Shown here: positions 34,531 through 45,900 of the stretch, piece by piece
Layout: every line of letters starts with the position of its first letter
Position numbering within the stretch: the stretch's first letter is position 1
From: Conoideocrella luteorostrata
Lineage: Eukaryota > Ascomycota > Sordariomycetes > Hypocreales > Clavicipitaceae
Length of the DNA stretch: 64,000 bases
NCBI GenBank assembly: GCA_032433595.1
Contig: JASWJB010000037.1
Span: 62,001-126,000 of the forward strand
Reading direction: 5' to 3'
Program-made: the position numbers and the translations under genes
Notes under the pieces: generated by a model
Seen by the model: only the letters and a program-made list of their open reading frames with translations
What the model was told of the DNA's origin: nothing
Databases searched by the model: none

Positions 34531-35403
34531 AATGCCTAGCAAGTTGGTAGGAAGAGGGATACGAGAGGAGAGGAAGAACCATATCGATATCCACTGCTTT
34601 CCATTTATAGTTCTAAAGCTATCTCCTCCTTCCTTGATAGACTAGGAGAGAGATAAAACAAACCTCACCGTTTTATAACAAATCAGCCCTGTCGCATCAA
34701 AGTTTGTTGCAGGAAACCCAGCAGCAGCAGCAGCAGCGGTAGCAGGAATAGCAGCAGTAACAGTGGTAGCAGCAGTAACTGTAGTAGCAGTAGTAACGAT
34801 AGTAGCAGAGGCGTAAATTATCTCACACAACAGATACCTCGAGTCACCATCAATAGGCTCTGAAAGCGAGGGATAGCGCCCACCATAAATAAGGGAGCTC
34901 TGCATGTATGATACTCCTGAGTAAAATTCGTAATGTTTTTGGTCGCAACAGCACACTAACGGCCAGATTAGAGTTTTTACATGTTTTAGGTTCCCCGGGC
35001 CTTCAAACTATATGCGACTTTCCTCAGCCGTTTTGACGCGGTGGTTAACTTAGACTCAGGAAGGTTTTATTCGGCGTAAAGATGGGAACTCAAATAGATG
35101 CATTATACATTCTATCCATGGTAAAGAAGGCTCAACTCTGAGGCGAGAAACACACGAAAGGGAGTTTTACAGAAGTACAACTTATCATAGCTTACGCTAC
35201 AAGCCATCCCTCGCGACATCAATTTTTGTATTCGAGTGCCGACTGTCCTCCGGGTCTCAACTTCAAACTATTACGATAAAGAAATCACAAAGACTAGAGC
35301 AATTATAGCGCATCTAGACGGTACAAGACTCTAAAGATTACTTTCCGGTTCTCTAGGCATTAAACCGATTAGACATAGCCCATAGGCCGGACCAATCTCT
35401 AAC
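34531..35403. other. Intergenic region with trinucleotide-rich tract
   Basis: No gene is recognised. It contains the AGC/AGT-rich tract at 34719-34810 and presumably the promoter of the following gene. Confidence 0.5.
34719..34810 (+). repeat. AGC/AGT-type trinucleotide repeat tract
   Basis: Six to seven perfect CAG units grade into interrupted AGC, AGT and GTA triplets over about 90 bp. It is an imperfect microsatellite outside any gene. Confidence 0.85.
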
Positions 35404-37089
35404 ATGGATACCCATCGGAAAGCGGAATGGGAGCGGTTTCTAACAGACAACGACCTGCGCACACTTTGGTCAGTGTCCCACGACATAGAACAGGTCAAAT
35501 ATGCTCCTATCATCAAACAGCTGGAGGCTGAGGACCTGCGACGGGAGCCTCTAGAAAAACAGATTGTACTCGAGAAAAAGTGGTGTGTACGTAGATTTTC
35601 AGGGACCCGTACACAGCGATGCCAAGAATACCTGAGCAACATTTACTTAGCAGCGAGTAGGGTCCAGAATGCGAGTTTCCTTCGCAGAAGAAGAACCGGA
35701 AACGGAGCCTATCAAAAAGAAGTTATCAGACATGGTGCGGCCGGCAATAGGCTTCACAAAATCATGAAGATCAGACTTGGAAACTTCGGCGATGAGAATG
35801 CTCGTGATTTGCCCGTGGCAACCACAATCGAGAACTCACGATACTACCTCGGTCATTCTGGCGGTGACTACGTGTTCCGCTATCAACCTGAGATAGAGAG
35901 CAGTCCGTCGACGAGTATTTTAACCAGTGACAGCACTTTTCCGGATCTCTCACGGCACCCAAGCTGGCAGAGTTTCTTGAATAATAACGACGTATCGAAA
36001 CAAAACTTCATATATTGCGGGCTAGTGCCAAGAGCCTTCAGAGAATACAAGGCTAGATTCGAATTGCTTTGTGGAGAAGTCATTCAGCTACTCGGAAGCA
36101 TCATTGTTTTCCATGACAGACTGAGCACAGTCGACATCCGGTCCCAGTTGGCTAGCTATGCAACCACGAAGATAACTTGCTCTTTCCTATTTGAGCTCTA
36201 CAAAAAGTGGAAAGAAGAAAGCTCCAACAATAAGTGGGATCGTAAATGGGCTCAGGGGCAAATCGGCCAGCATCCAAAAATTCTTGAATGCGTGCATCTC
36301 ATGGCAAAAATATACGACTTCAACCATGACTTTTTGAAGGGAATGGCACCACTTATTCTCATGATTGAGGACGCCGCAGGAAAGAATTTCGTCACATTGC
36401 TTGACGTGTATGAAAAATGCGTAGCTCAGGAAGCTTTCCATGAGCTGTTGCGGGCCAGAAATGTTGATCATTGCATGGTGTTTATTGACAACAAAGGAAC
36501 AGTATGTTACCCACCCTCAAACCCCCCTAACCCCCTCCCAGGCCGGCGGGAATATCTTAATCCGCAAGAGGCTACGGAGTAAGTCACCCGAATCCACACG
36601 CGCGTGCGACCGACAGGGGAGATAGACGCTAACTCTTCGCAGAACGTCCACGAGTTTTTCAGAGATAGTATATTCGAGTCCGACCCGTTACACCCCCTCA
36701 ATCGCTTCGACCACATCGACGTTGGACCTGCGTTGGAAAATTTGGCAGCTCTTTTGAATTCCGACGAGTCTGCAGATAGTAACATAGATTCCTCGGACTC
36801 TGAACTATCTGATACCCCAGACACCGAGGCAGAGCTAGGCGACGACCAAGTCGAAGATACCTCGGCGCATTTGGAAGGTGACAAACTCGTCTCAGACGCT
36901 GAAGAAGACGAGGCAGACGAGAACGAAATCAAAGGCGACGCAGAAGAAGAAGAAGAAGAAGACGACGACGACGACGACGACGACTGGCAACCACCCCAAA
37001 ATCGCAAGCCGAAACGAACGGTGAAGCGTCCTGCTCCCCTTCCACGTTTATCCACATCAAGGCGCTCAAGTAAGCGACGCAAGCGATAG
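35404..37089 (+). CDS. Unknown protein with acidic/basic C-terminal tail; exon structure uncertain
   Basis: The frame from ATG 35404 runs 392 codons to 36582. I recognise no family. It is mostly helical in composition, and the motif FL-x-NND/DND-x-S (residues ~12-17 and ~190-197) occurs twice, hinting at an internal duplication. A second frame, to 37089, has no ATG. It encodes HEFFRDSIFESDPLHPLNRF, a Glu/Asp-rich tract with a run of eight Asp, and a very basic end (KRRKR). It looks like the last exon of the same gene. Good splice sites exist: 36502-36541 (40 bp, CTAAC branch) and 36579-36642 (64 bp, GTAAGT...CGCAG). No combination of these keeps frame into the tail, although shorter second introns (38 or 47 bp) would. 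Either splicing is unusual or a base is missing. The acidic-basic tail suggests a nuclear, histone- or DNA-associated protein (inference). Confidence 0.5.
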
Positions 37090-37131
37090 TCAGACACCTC
37101 AAAATCAAAAACCACGTCAACGTATAAAAAA

Positions 37132-37656
37132 ATGTCTTCGATGTTCCCTCTCCGCAGCCTCTTGGGCAGGCAATCGTGGAACTCTACCACCCGACACCTC
37201 TTCTCCACCACCTCAACAGCCATGGCTCGAGTGCCCCCGAAGCCTGCCGCTGGCACAAAGCCCGTTAAAAAGAATCGTGCGGCCCCTAAATCTGAAAATT
37301 TCCTGCGCATAAAGACACTCAGGCAGAACATGTTCTCGCCAGCCCCGCCGCCTCTTCGTATGGCTCGGCTGAGGTATCTGCGCCACTGGACGATCCACCG
37401 CGCGTGGCAGCTGTTTAGACGCCAGCAGCATGAGACGATTTCCAAGGAGAGACAGAGAATGCATTCTGGCATGTACAATGCATGTGAGGAGCTGCGGAAA
37501 ACTGTAGGCCCGGAGGGCAAGGGCGAGGGATACTTGTATCGAGTGGCGATAGAGAAGAAGGGCGTTTGGGGTACCGATGCGGTGCCTATTGAATATGCGA
37601 GATTCCAGACTGATAGTCCTGCGAAAGAGTCGTGGAATCATGATTGGAAGCGATAG
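37132..37656 (+). CDS. MRPL28: Mitochondrial large-subunit ribosomal protein mL40 (MRPL28 family)
   Basis: Single exon, 174 residues. The first ~35 residues are basic, Ser/Thr rich and free of acidic residues (MSSMFPLRSLLGRQSWNS...), a good mitochondrial presequence. The body contains RIKTLRQNMFSPAPPPLRMA, HWTIHRAWQLF, and MYNACEELRKTVGPEGKGEG, the most typical block of the fungal mL40/Mrpl28 family (variants of ACEELRK). The protein acts as a structural component of the mitochondrial 54S ribosomal subunit. A second Met at residue 31 would remove the presequence, so the first ATG (37132) is preferred. It starts 43 bp after the stop of the preceding gene, with a TATAAAAA stretch just before it. 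Confidence 0.8.
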   Translation: MSSMFPLRSLLGRQSWNSTTRHLFSTTSTAMARVPPKPAAGTKPVKKNRAAPKSENFLRIKTLRQNMFSPAPPPLRMARLRYLRHWTIHRAWQLFRRQQHETISKERQRMHSGMYNACEELRKTVGPEGKGEGYLYRVAIEKKGVWGTDAVPIEYARFQTDSPAKESWNHDWKR

Positions 37657-38533
37657 CCTTTTGAATTACAGAGCAAATTTTGTTTCAAATAGCATGGATT
37701 AGAGAATTCTTGGAAGAGAGGACGAGGATGTGGGCATGGAGATTCCTACTGAATGCTAGCAGTTGTATCAACAGCAATTTTACTAACAAGAACATGTAAT
37801 AATTAGAGAAGCCAAACTGAAGAATACTAGCATCGCAATGTTTGGAACCCATTTACTTGCAGCCCAGAACCGACGCAGATGTCCCGCCTTCTCTGTCGTT
37901 TGGCCTGTGACAATTCCGTTTCCATGTACGTAGTATACCAAAGCAAGTTGTTATTCATTATATGCCGAGTATAAGTAATCTTTGTCATTGAATACCAGCC
38001 ATGGAGGACACTTTATCTACCGGTCCCGCCACACCTAAATTTTTGGGGGGGCAAGCATGCACCCACAACCTATCCATACCTATTAAGAAACAAAACAAAG
38101 GACCAAATATATGCATGTCAAATTGAAAACATGAGAATACCAGTATCCTGCAGGTAGGCCCATTTCAATGCCAAGCACAAACCAGCGGATGTTATGTATA
38201 CCCTGTCCACGCCGTATTAGTACAAAGAGTGAAGCTGCTTCTGTACTGTGAAAAGCAGATTCTAGTGTGCCTCACTGCAGGCTGAGAGAGACGTGATAAG
38301 GCAGAGAAAAGAGAGACAAATGAGTTCGCTTGCCAAATACTTCGACTCGGAATAAACAAAAATTGATGGATAGGACGTTGGAAAGAAGGTCAGAGAAATG
38401 TGCCATCGGATGGCGAGACCCAGGTGTGCTGAATCGAATCGCGCCAATTCGAGGGGTCCGATGGCTGAGCAACCGGATTTAAACCAGTGGGTGGCATTGT
38501 GGGCATTAACGACACAATTCCTACATTTTGTCG
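37657..38533. other. Convergent intergenic region
   Basis: 3' flanks of the mL40 gene and of RHO2, which face each other. A run of seven G occurs at 38044. No gene is seen. Confidence 0.5.
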
Positions 38534-39462
38534 TTACAGGATGACACAGCAGCCTCCCCCCTCACCCTTTTCAAATGTCAAGAGTGCGGCCCGCGTAGCG
38601 GCTTCAAACACGTCGTCGACACCTTCGCCACTCAAGCTTGAGCACTCGAGATACCGCTTAGCTCCAACTTCACGCGCCGCAATCTCTCCATCGTGTGGCG
38701 TGAGAAATCGTTGAGACTTTTTTCGCATTTCCTCAATTGCCACTGGATCTTCTCGAAGATCCTTTTTCAATCCCACCAGAATTATCGGAACACCGGCACA
38801 CAAACGAGTCGCTTCTTCAATCCACTATAGAAACAAATGCGCAGACTAGGTTAGTGTCAATCCATTCTTGGTGTAGGGATGAAGCTTGCGAACCTTGCTC
38901 TTGACGTTTTCCAGGGAGTCAGGCATGTCAACTGAAAAGCCGACCAAAATTACGTGAGCTTTTGAGTAGGCCAATGGCCGTAATCTCTCATAATCTTCCT
39001 GGCCAGCAGTATCCCATAATGCCAGTTGGACAGACTTGCCATCTACTTTGCAGTCGGTGACGTAGTTTTCGAAAACCGTGGGGATCTAGTATGATTGCAT
39101 TAGTGCTATTTTTCTGCATGTCTCGATCATGAAGCAACAGCTCACATATCGCTATAAATGAAACTTGTCAGCTCAAGAACTCAACGGAGTTATGACCATC
39201 AGCATCACAAGCGGGGGGAAACAAACCGTAGGAAAATATCCCAGCGTGAAGACACTGAGTAGACTGGTCTTGCCACAAGCGCCGTCACCAATAATGACAA
39301 GTTTCCTGCATATTATTCAGGTTAGCAAAAGGGAACGGTGTCTAGGAGAGAAACCTACGGGCTGCTCAAACAATCGAAAGTGCATGCTACCAACGCATAG
39401 GGAAAGGGGATCGTCAGTATAACCTACCTGCGGATGACGTTCTGAGGATTTGAATTTGCCAT
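38534..39462 (-). CDS. RHO2: Rho2-type small GTPase
   Basis: Membrane-bound Rho GTPase of the cell-wall/actin polarity pathways. Five exons (39462-39428, 39305-39227, 39151-39146, 39085-38894, 38824-38534) give 200 residues, the normal length. All four introns (122, 75, 60, 69 bp) have GT-AG ends. Motifs: P-loop GDGACGKT (residues 18-25), effector loop [14 protein letters not shown], switch [32 protein letters not shown] (base recognition), YLECSSL (G5), and the C-terminal GGGCCVIL prenylation signal (CaaX ending in Leu, predicting geranylgeranyl). The third exon is only 6 nt and encodes Arg39-Tyr40 of the effector loop; without it the loop would be two residues short. The assignment to Rho2 rather than Rho1 rests on FPTxYx[11 protein letters not shown] and the tail. 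Confidence 0.93.
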
Positions 39463-42400
39463 ATTGTACGCAGGTGATTAAATGCTTAGGAATGGACGTA
39501 TTGTGAATAACTATGCGGATCAGACGAAGCGTCGCTGGGACCAGGGATTGTGATGTTCTCAAGATCCGATTGAGCCCCCCGCCACAGCTATATGTTGCTA
39601 GCTTCAGAGCTGTTCGCCGAGTGATCGATTGGCAGCTGTAAATTGGTAAAGATGGATTGTCTGGGAAAACCAATGCCTCTATTCTCTTCTCGACTTGCGT
39701 TGGCAGGAGCTGTATTAAATTAAGGAAGTGTGCTGGAGGCCGCAGTGGGACAGATTCTGAGTGGATGCCAAGCACGGGTTGAATACGAGCTGCAGGATGA
39801 TCCCAACAGACAGTTGCTAGGCCCAAGGTGTCGTAGATACTAGGAGATCTGTTCGGGATAAGCTCAAAGGAGAGTTGACCAGTTGGAATCGCCGTGTCGA
39901 AAGCCGAGGGAATGGGGTGGTTAGCTCGCAGTTCTGGCGATGGTCGTCGTAGGATACGGAGATGTAATGAGGAGAAGCAACAGGTCGATTGGCTGCTAGA
40001 CGGTGTCAACGTCTGGAGAATTGGACAGAAACAGGAAACAACGGCAGCGCCTTGTAGTCAGTCCTGAGGCAAGCGTTGATTTGGGGGGTGTGGGCGACAG
40101 ACAATTGGGGGCAGATGCTGCTGGGGCGTTAATCGCTGAGGGCGGCTTACCTAACGGCGACTCCGGGTAGCACGCATCATTACGGGCAGCCACGGCCGCC
40201 CTGAGCCACTGTTGGCGTCGCAGAATTGGGGTCGGCTTAGGAGGGGCTTACGGGGGCTTACGGGGAGATGGCTCAGTGCTCGGCGGACCACTAACCACAA
40301 GTTCACGTTGACTGGACAGGAATAAACTACAGTACACGAGCACATGCTTGCACCACGCAAGGCATGACAAGGATCATCATTCTGGTTTATTGTTGCGGGC
40401 GACGGCTCCGTAGTTCGGCGAGCCAAGAACAGGACTGCAGGCCCACTAGCTGGCTGGTGACCTAAAAATGATGTTGCAGCCACAGCTACAAGAAAAATCG
40501 AGTTTGCACCAGTTTTGTGTCGCAGCCAGCGAATGTTGGTCCTGTAGAACCTGTAGGACTGGAAGATGTCGAATGCTAATTCGTCTTGTTAAGCCGACGG
40601 TGTCTTGCCGGTGGGGATCGCTTGTTTTGTGCAACTATGGATGGATTTGGGGCGGAAAAGGCTGCCCAAAATGGCGCTGACTGGTTAGACCATGCCTCAC
40701 TTGACTTCGAATATTGAGGCTGGAGTCATTCTCCTCTGGGCGCGAACTTTAATAATACATCGCTGGCGATTTCACTACCCCGAGACTGGCGGAGTACCGA
40801 GTACGGAGTACACAGACAGAACTAGAGATCCACAACAGACCGCAGTCGCCCACTATTCTTGACTGCCTCATCCCATTCGCTGTTATGCGAATGCCATTCT
40901 TCATGCGCCGATTCACGCGTCCACGTCCTAGACAGACGGAAACTTTGTGCGCAGCTGTCATGTCCCGAAATTGCAAATGACTTGATGTTTCATATCATTA
41001 AAATAAGTCAAGGTCAACTAAAAAGTCAATCTCACACTAAAACCACGCGCCGCAAGGCTAAATCACCACCAACCAGCGCGGTACGAAGCTGGTGGTGTGG
41101 TGTGCCTAGCTCCAGAAAACGAATACGCAAGGCTAAGGGTTTGTCGGCACGCTAGTCAAATGTGTGTTTATTTCCTCAAATCTTTCAGCACTTGAGAACT
41201 ACATCAAATTCGGGAACAAAGTAACCACGGAATAACTAGTACTGGTCTTGGAAGTCCGTGTATAGCCAGCCTTACACACATGTGCCGGGGATCATACGGA
41301 GTACTCCGTAGAACGAGTGGTATATACCAGACATCGTCGTACAGTACGTCGGTCCTTTTCTAGCATCTACTTGCTGATTAGCATTCCTAGGGCATCTCAC
41401 CACATAACGACCTACAGAATGAGGCTGTGCCAGATGAAGGCCTTCGATGTCAATAAATTGCAATACAATGCAACGTGACTGAGTGGCGGAACAACAAAAC
41501 AAAACTCCGCTGTGGAGAGGTGTTCAAGCAAACTCTGCAGCCGAGTATCATGCCCTCCATTACCATTGGCTACACAAAATAGCACAAAATAGCACAAAAA
41601 AGGACCTAGATACTTAGCTGCAAGATGGCAGCGCTTCGACTGATTAGGTAGTTGCTCCATAGAAACCTTTCAACAACCCAAACTCTCACATTTCACTACT
41701 TTATAAGTGGCATTTTATCGCGGGAAAAGGCGCAAGCCCGATATGTTGTACGGCTGCAAAGCCTAAGCTAGCTCTTTGGAGCAGCACCGGCAACTTAGCT
41801 ATGAGCTATAGCTAGCAAGGTAAGAATGGGAGAATAATTCTATGAGCAACAACCCTTACTCAGCAAAGAGCCAGAAGGTTAAAGTCATCCCTCTCTGGCG
41901 CACGGCTAAGATTAAATGCCCCCATTCTACGGAGTATGATTACATAACCTACTAGCTCGCGAAGCAAAACTGACTGCAGCTGCAGTAATAGCAGTAGCAG
42001 CAATTAAACATTCTAGGCATTACGGAGTATTAGCTCCTGGGTTCAAGAACTGACCCTATGGCATGGATTCGCACAGGGCATCTAACAACCTTTCTGTTAG
42101 ATCATCGTAACCACACCCTCGACCGTCATACTAGACGCGCATGGTGTGAACACAGCTAGTATAGTGGGTTGACAAGATGGAAAGTGATCCAAACTTCTCT
42201 ATCAAGGTCCCCAACAACGCAGTGCAAAAGCATCTACGACAGTTAAGGAACTAGAGCTCCACCTGGTTCTTGTGATTGTGGTATGCAGGAACCGGCCTTG
42301 TACTACTCCAGAAGTCTCGCCCCATACCATCACGTGCACAATCACGAGGCGACATGATCTCCTCAGCCATTTCCGAGCAACCAACTGGACTGTTTGAAGG

Positions 42401-42948
42401 AGGCGCCACAATTCTTATTGGCTTCAAGAGTAACTAATGGCCGTTGCATATCCCCCAAGGTACCATAGATATGTGCTGCAACTACGCTGTGACTTCCTAC
42501 TCTATAGCAAGGCTTCTTAGGTTGCAATATTGCAGACTACAATCATACTCTGTCTAACTTCCGACCAGCTGGATTCCCGCAGGCACGACATCAACTCTAA
42601 AGCGTTCGCAGCCCCCCCCTCCCCACTGGCGTCATTGCTGACCTAACCCTGTTGGTCGATTCCGAATCCGAGTGGTGTGTGCCTCAATTTGAATGGCTTT
42701 CCGTGACCCTCTCCAAATCCCATCTGAACACCACACGTCACTACCATTATACTCTCTGCACCTCACTATCGCCGCCTGCTGGACCTCGTTGGTCGTGCAA
42801 GTGTTATCTGTACCTTCTCCAAAACTGACTTGCCCTCGCTTTATGCGCGCCATTAGGATAGAGAGCCCATAGATCTCACATCGAACGGGCTACCGTCCAT
42901 CACCACCTCGTTGATGGTGTCGCCTCCCGACGTGCCGCAAAACGTACG
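39463..42948. other. 3.5-kb intergenic region with TACGGAGTA palindromes
   Basis: Divergent spacer between RHO2 and NST1. It holds four of the TACGGAGTA-type motifs (40802, 41295, 41928, 42021), including the perfect 16-bp palindrome at 41295-41310. The 230-codon minus-strand frame at 39317-40009 overlaps RHO2 exons and has no domain, so it is not called. No other gene is seen. The region is long enough to hold extended promoters and leaders of both genes. Confidence 0.6.
41295..41310. repeat. Perfect palindrome TACGGAGTACTCCGTA
   Basis: 16-bp perfect palindrome. Related full or half copies lie at 40802, 41928, 42021, 49959, 58679, 60676, 62011 and 62201, all outside coding sequence. Confidence 0.9.
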
Positions 42949-45900
42949 ATGCCGGCCACCAGTCAGAAACCGGCCCTTTCTACGCCGGCATCGCCTCGAA
43001 CCACAGCTAAATATACCAACAAGGATGGTTCCAAATACATTACCGTCCCGAAGACGGCTCCCTCCGACTCGTCTCAACCATCCACTCCGACCATCCCTAC
43101 TACATCGACAAGCCCACCTCCAAAACCCGCCATCATCGACACTCCTGCACCGTCTGTGAATCGCAAGAAACAGAAACGTCGGCAGAAGGCGTTGGCCAAG
43201 GCAGCAGCTGCTGAGCAAGCGGAGAATGGGCATGTGGATCCCGCATCAGCAACAGAACTCGATCTCGACACTCTGCCTGATGACCAGGAGGCTATCATGA
43301 GTGATGACGAAGCCGAGCATGTACGGAATGGCAGCCTGTCTTCCCCGATAACGAACGGTCATCCAAGTTCAGCCGTCAAATCGAAGAAAAAGAAGAAAAA
43401 GAAGAAAAGGAATCTAGAAGACTCTAGCTATGTCGCAGAATCCCCTGCCATACCGGCTTCGCATGCTCCAATGCCAGACCTCACCAGTTCGCGGCCATCA
43501 GGCATGTCGAGGGACAAGATCTGGAGCACGAGCAATCATGAAGAACGAGAACGTATCAAAGAATTCTGGCTGGGATTGGGTGAGGACGAGCGGAAGTCGC
43601 TTGTCAAGGTAGAAAAGGACGCTGTGCTGAGAAAGATGAAAGAGCAGCAAAAGCATACATGCAGCTGTACAGTCTGCGGGAGAAAACGCACAGCAATTGA
43701 GGAAGAACTTGAGGGTCTATACGACGCATATTACTTGGAACTGGAACAGTTCGCCAACCAAGGCGAAGGGCCGCCGATCCTACCGCCGCCGTCACGAGAC
43801 TTTCTCCCACGACCTCCCCATCGATCACCGTTCAGCTATGCCCCCCAACAGCCGTCTCGCGGCAGGATCGTAGAGCATGTGGGCGACGATGAGGAAGACG
43901 ATGAGTTAGAGGACGTCTATAGTGAAGACGAAGTGGACGACGATTACAGCGACGACGACCCTCCTGAACAAATTCCTAACCCTTATGACCGAGATATGAC
44001 CGATTTCCTTACATTTGGCAATAGTCTACAAGTCAAGGGTACGCAACTACTTGATTTTCTTCTCAGCGCATATGGTAACATGGACTTAGGCGGCATTCTT
44101 ACCGTAGCGGATGACCTCCTCAAAAACGACGGCAAACGCTTCATCGAGATGATGGAGCAGCTAGCCGAGCGTCGAATGGCTCGTGAAGAGGACGCGAGAG
44201 AACACTTCTCCCGCGGGTACGGTCATCCCAACGGCTCATACTCTAATCCTCATAATCATCCTCCTCCTGATGATGACGACTACGAAGACGAAGAAGATGA
44301 GGAGGTGGACTATGAGGATAGCCAAGATGAAGATTATGAGGATGAAGAGGTATTTTCTAATCCTTCAATCATGCCGTCAAAGTTCCATACTGAGTGCTGC
44401 TGCCAGGATCCCATGACGGAAGAACAACGAATGGAGGAGGGTCGTCGAATGTTTCAGATTTTTGCCGCCCGAATGTTTGAGCAAAGAGTTCTATCTGCAT
44501 ATAAGATGAAAGTGGCCAAAGAGCGGCAAGATAAGTTGCTGGAAGAACTGGAGGAAGAGAGCAGGCAAGTTGACCAGCAAAAGGCCAAGAAAGCCAAGAA
44601 TGCGCAAAAGAAAAAGGACAAGGCTGCTCAAAAGAAGCAAGTTCTAGCCGAAGAGAAGGCGCGGAAAGAGGCTGAAAAGGCCGCAGAAGAAAGTGCCCGG
44701 CTCAACGCTGAACAGAAGAGGATTGCTGAACAGAAACAGAAAGCCGAGGAGAAACGAAAGCAAAGGGAGGCTCAGAGGAAGGCAGAGGAAGAAGCAAGGT
44801 TAAAGAAAGAGGCCGACCGACAACGACGCATTCACGATCAGCGAGAAAAGCAAGCCGAGCAAGAACGAAAAGCTAAGGAAGCCAGAGAGCGTGACAAGAA
44901 GCTCAAGGATGAGCAGCGCCAGAGGGAGAAGGATGCCCGAAATCAGAGAGAGCGCGAGGCACAAGAACGGAAAGAGAAGCAAGAACGCGATAAGAGAGAA
45001 AAGGAGGCACGAGCAGCCAAAGCCCAGCGAGAGAGCCTAGAAGCCGCTCAACGGGCGAAGGAAGAGAAAGCATATCACAAGTCTGCCGCCCAGGCTCCTC
45101 AGTCACTGCCTATTCAAGTCTCTAAACGGGGACAAGGGTACCCGGTTTCTCTGCCAACAATTTTACCACAACATCCGCCTAATCCTGCAAATTTTGCTTC
45201 TCCCAAGATCCCGATAGCTACGCCCGTTATTCCGAAAGCACCGACACCGATTCGCGCCAGAACATTGTCTCAGCAACAAGACTCTGGCCCTGGAAGTTCA
45301 GCAGCGTCACAATCGGCGTCGATAGCTAGCCAAAATGCATCTCCTCCCTCAGGAACCCCAGTTCAAGCCAGCCCAGGACTATTCGGGTTGGACAGAAAAG
45401 GCAGTGTTACCAGCTCAGGTATCAGCTCTCTGCTCAGCCAACCGATCTCACCTCGCACCATGCAATCCAAACTACCGAGCCACAGCCCGCCATTTCAGAT
45501 GCCACCCATGGGTATGCAGCCTCCCCCAGGTTTAGCACATCACCGACCACCGGGTTTCCCAAGTCCTATCGCGCAAGATCCCTTGTATCCCATGGGATTC
45601 CGTCCCAGCCCTAATATGATGATGCCTCCACCAGGTATCAATAATCCGGCTGGTCGAGGACTACCTCATAGCCCCATACCGCCTCCAGGCTTTACGCACT
45701 CTTCAACGGATCCATTTCCCTTAAGTCAAGCCTATCCCATTCCCAAGAGTGGCCCCATTCCTACACACACACGGCAGAATTCTACCGGATTCGATGGTCA
45801 GGTAGGCTTGCCATCTCAGCCGATTGGAAGGCCTGCACCGATCGGCCGCCCTGGTAGCTTGTCTCAAGGCCAACAACGCGATGATGACGATGATACCAAG

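Noticed and set aside
36507..37520. 337-codon minus-strand frame with Ser- and Arg-rich runs
   Set aside because: It is the antisense of the Asp/Glu tract and of the mL40 gene. Its serine run mirrors the GAC/GAA repeats, and no domain is present.
39317..40009. 230-codon minus-strand frame upstream of RHO2
   Set aside because: It overlaps the first intron and exon of RHO2 and has no recognisable motif. It is probably an accident of the 5' leader.
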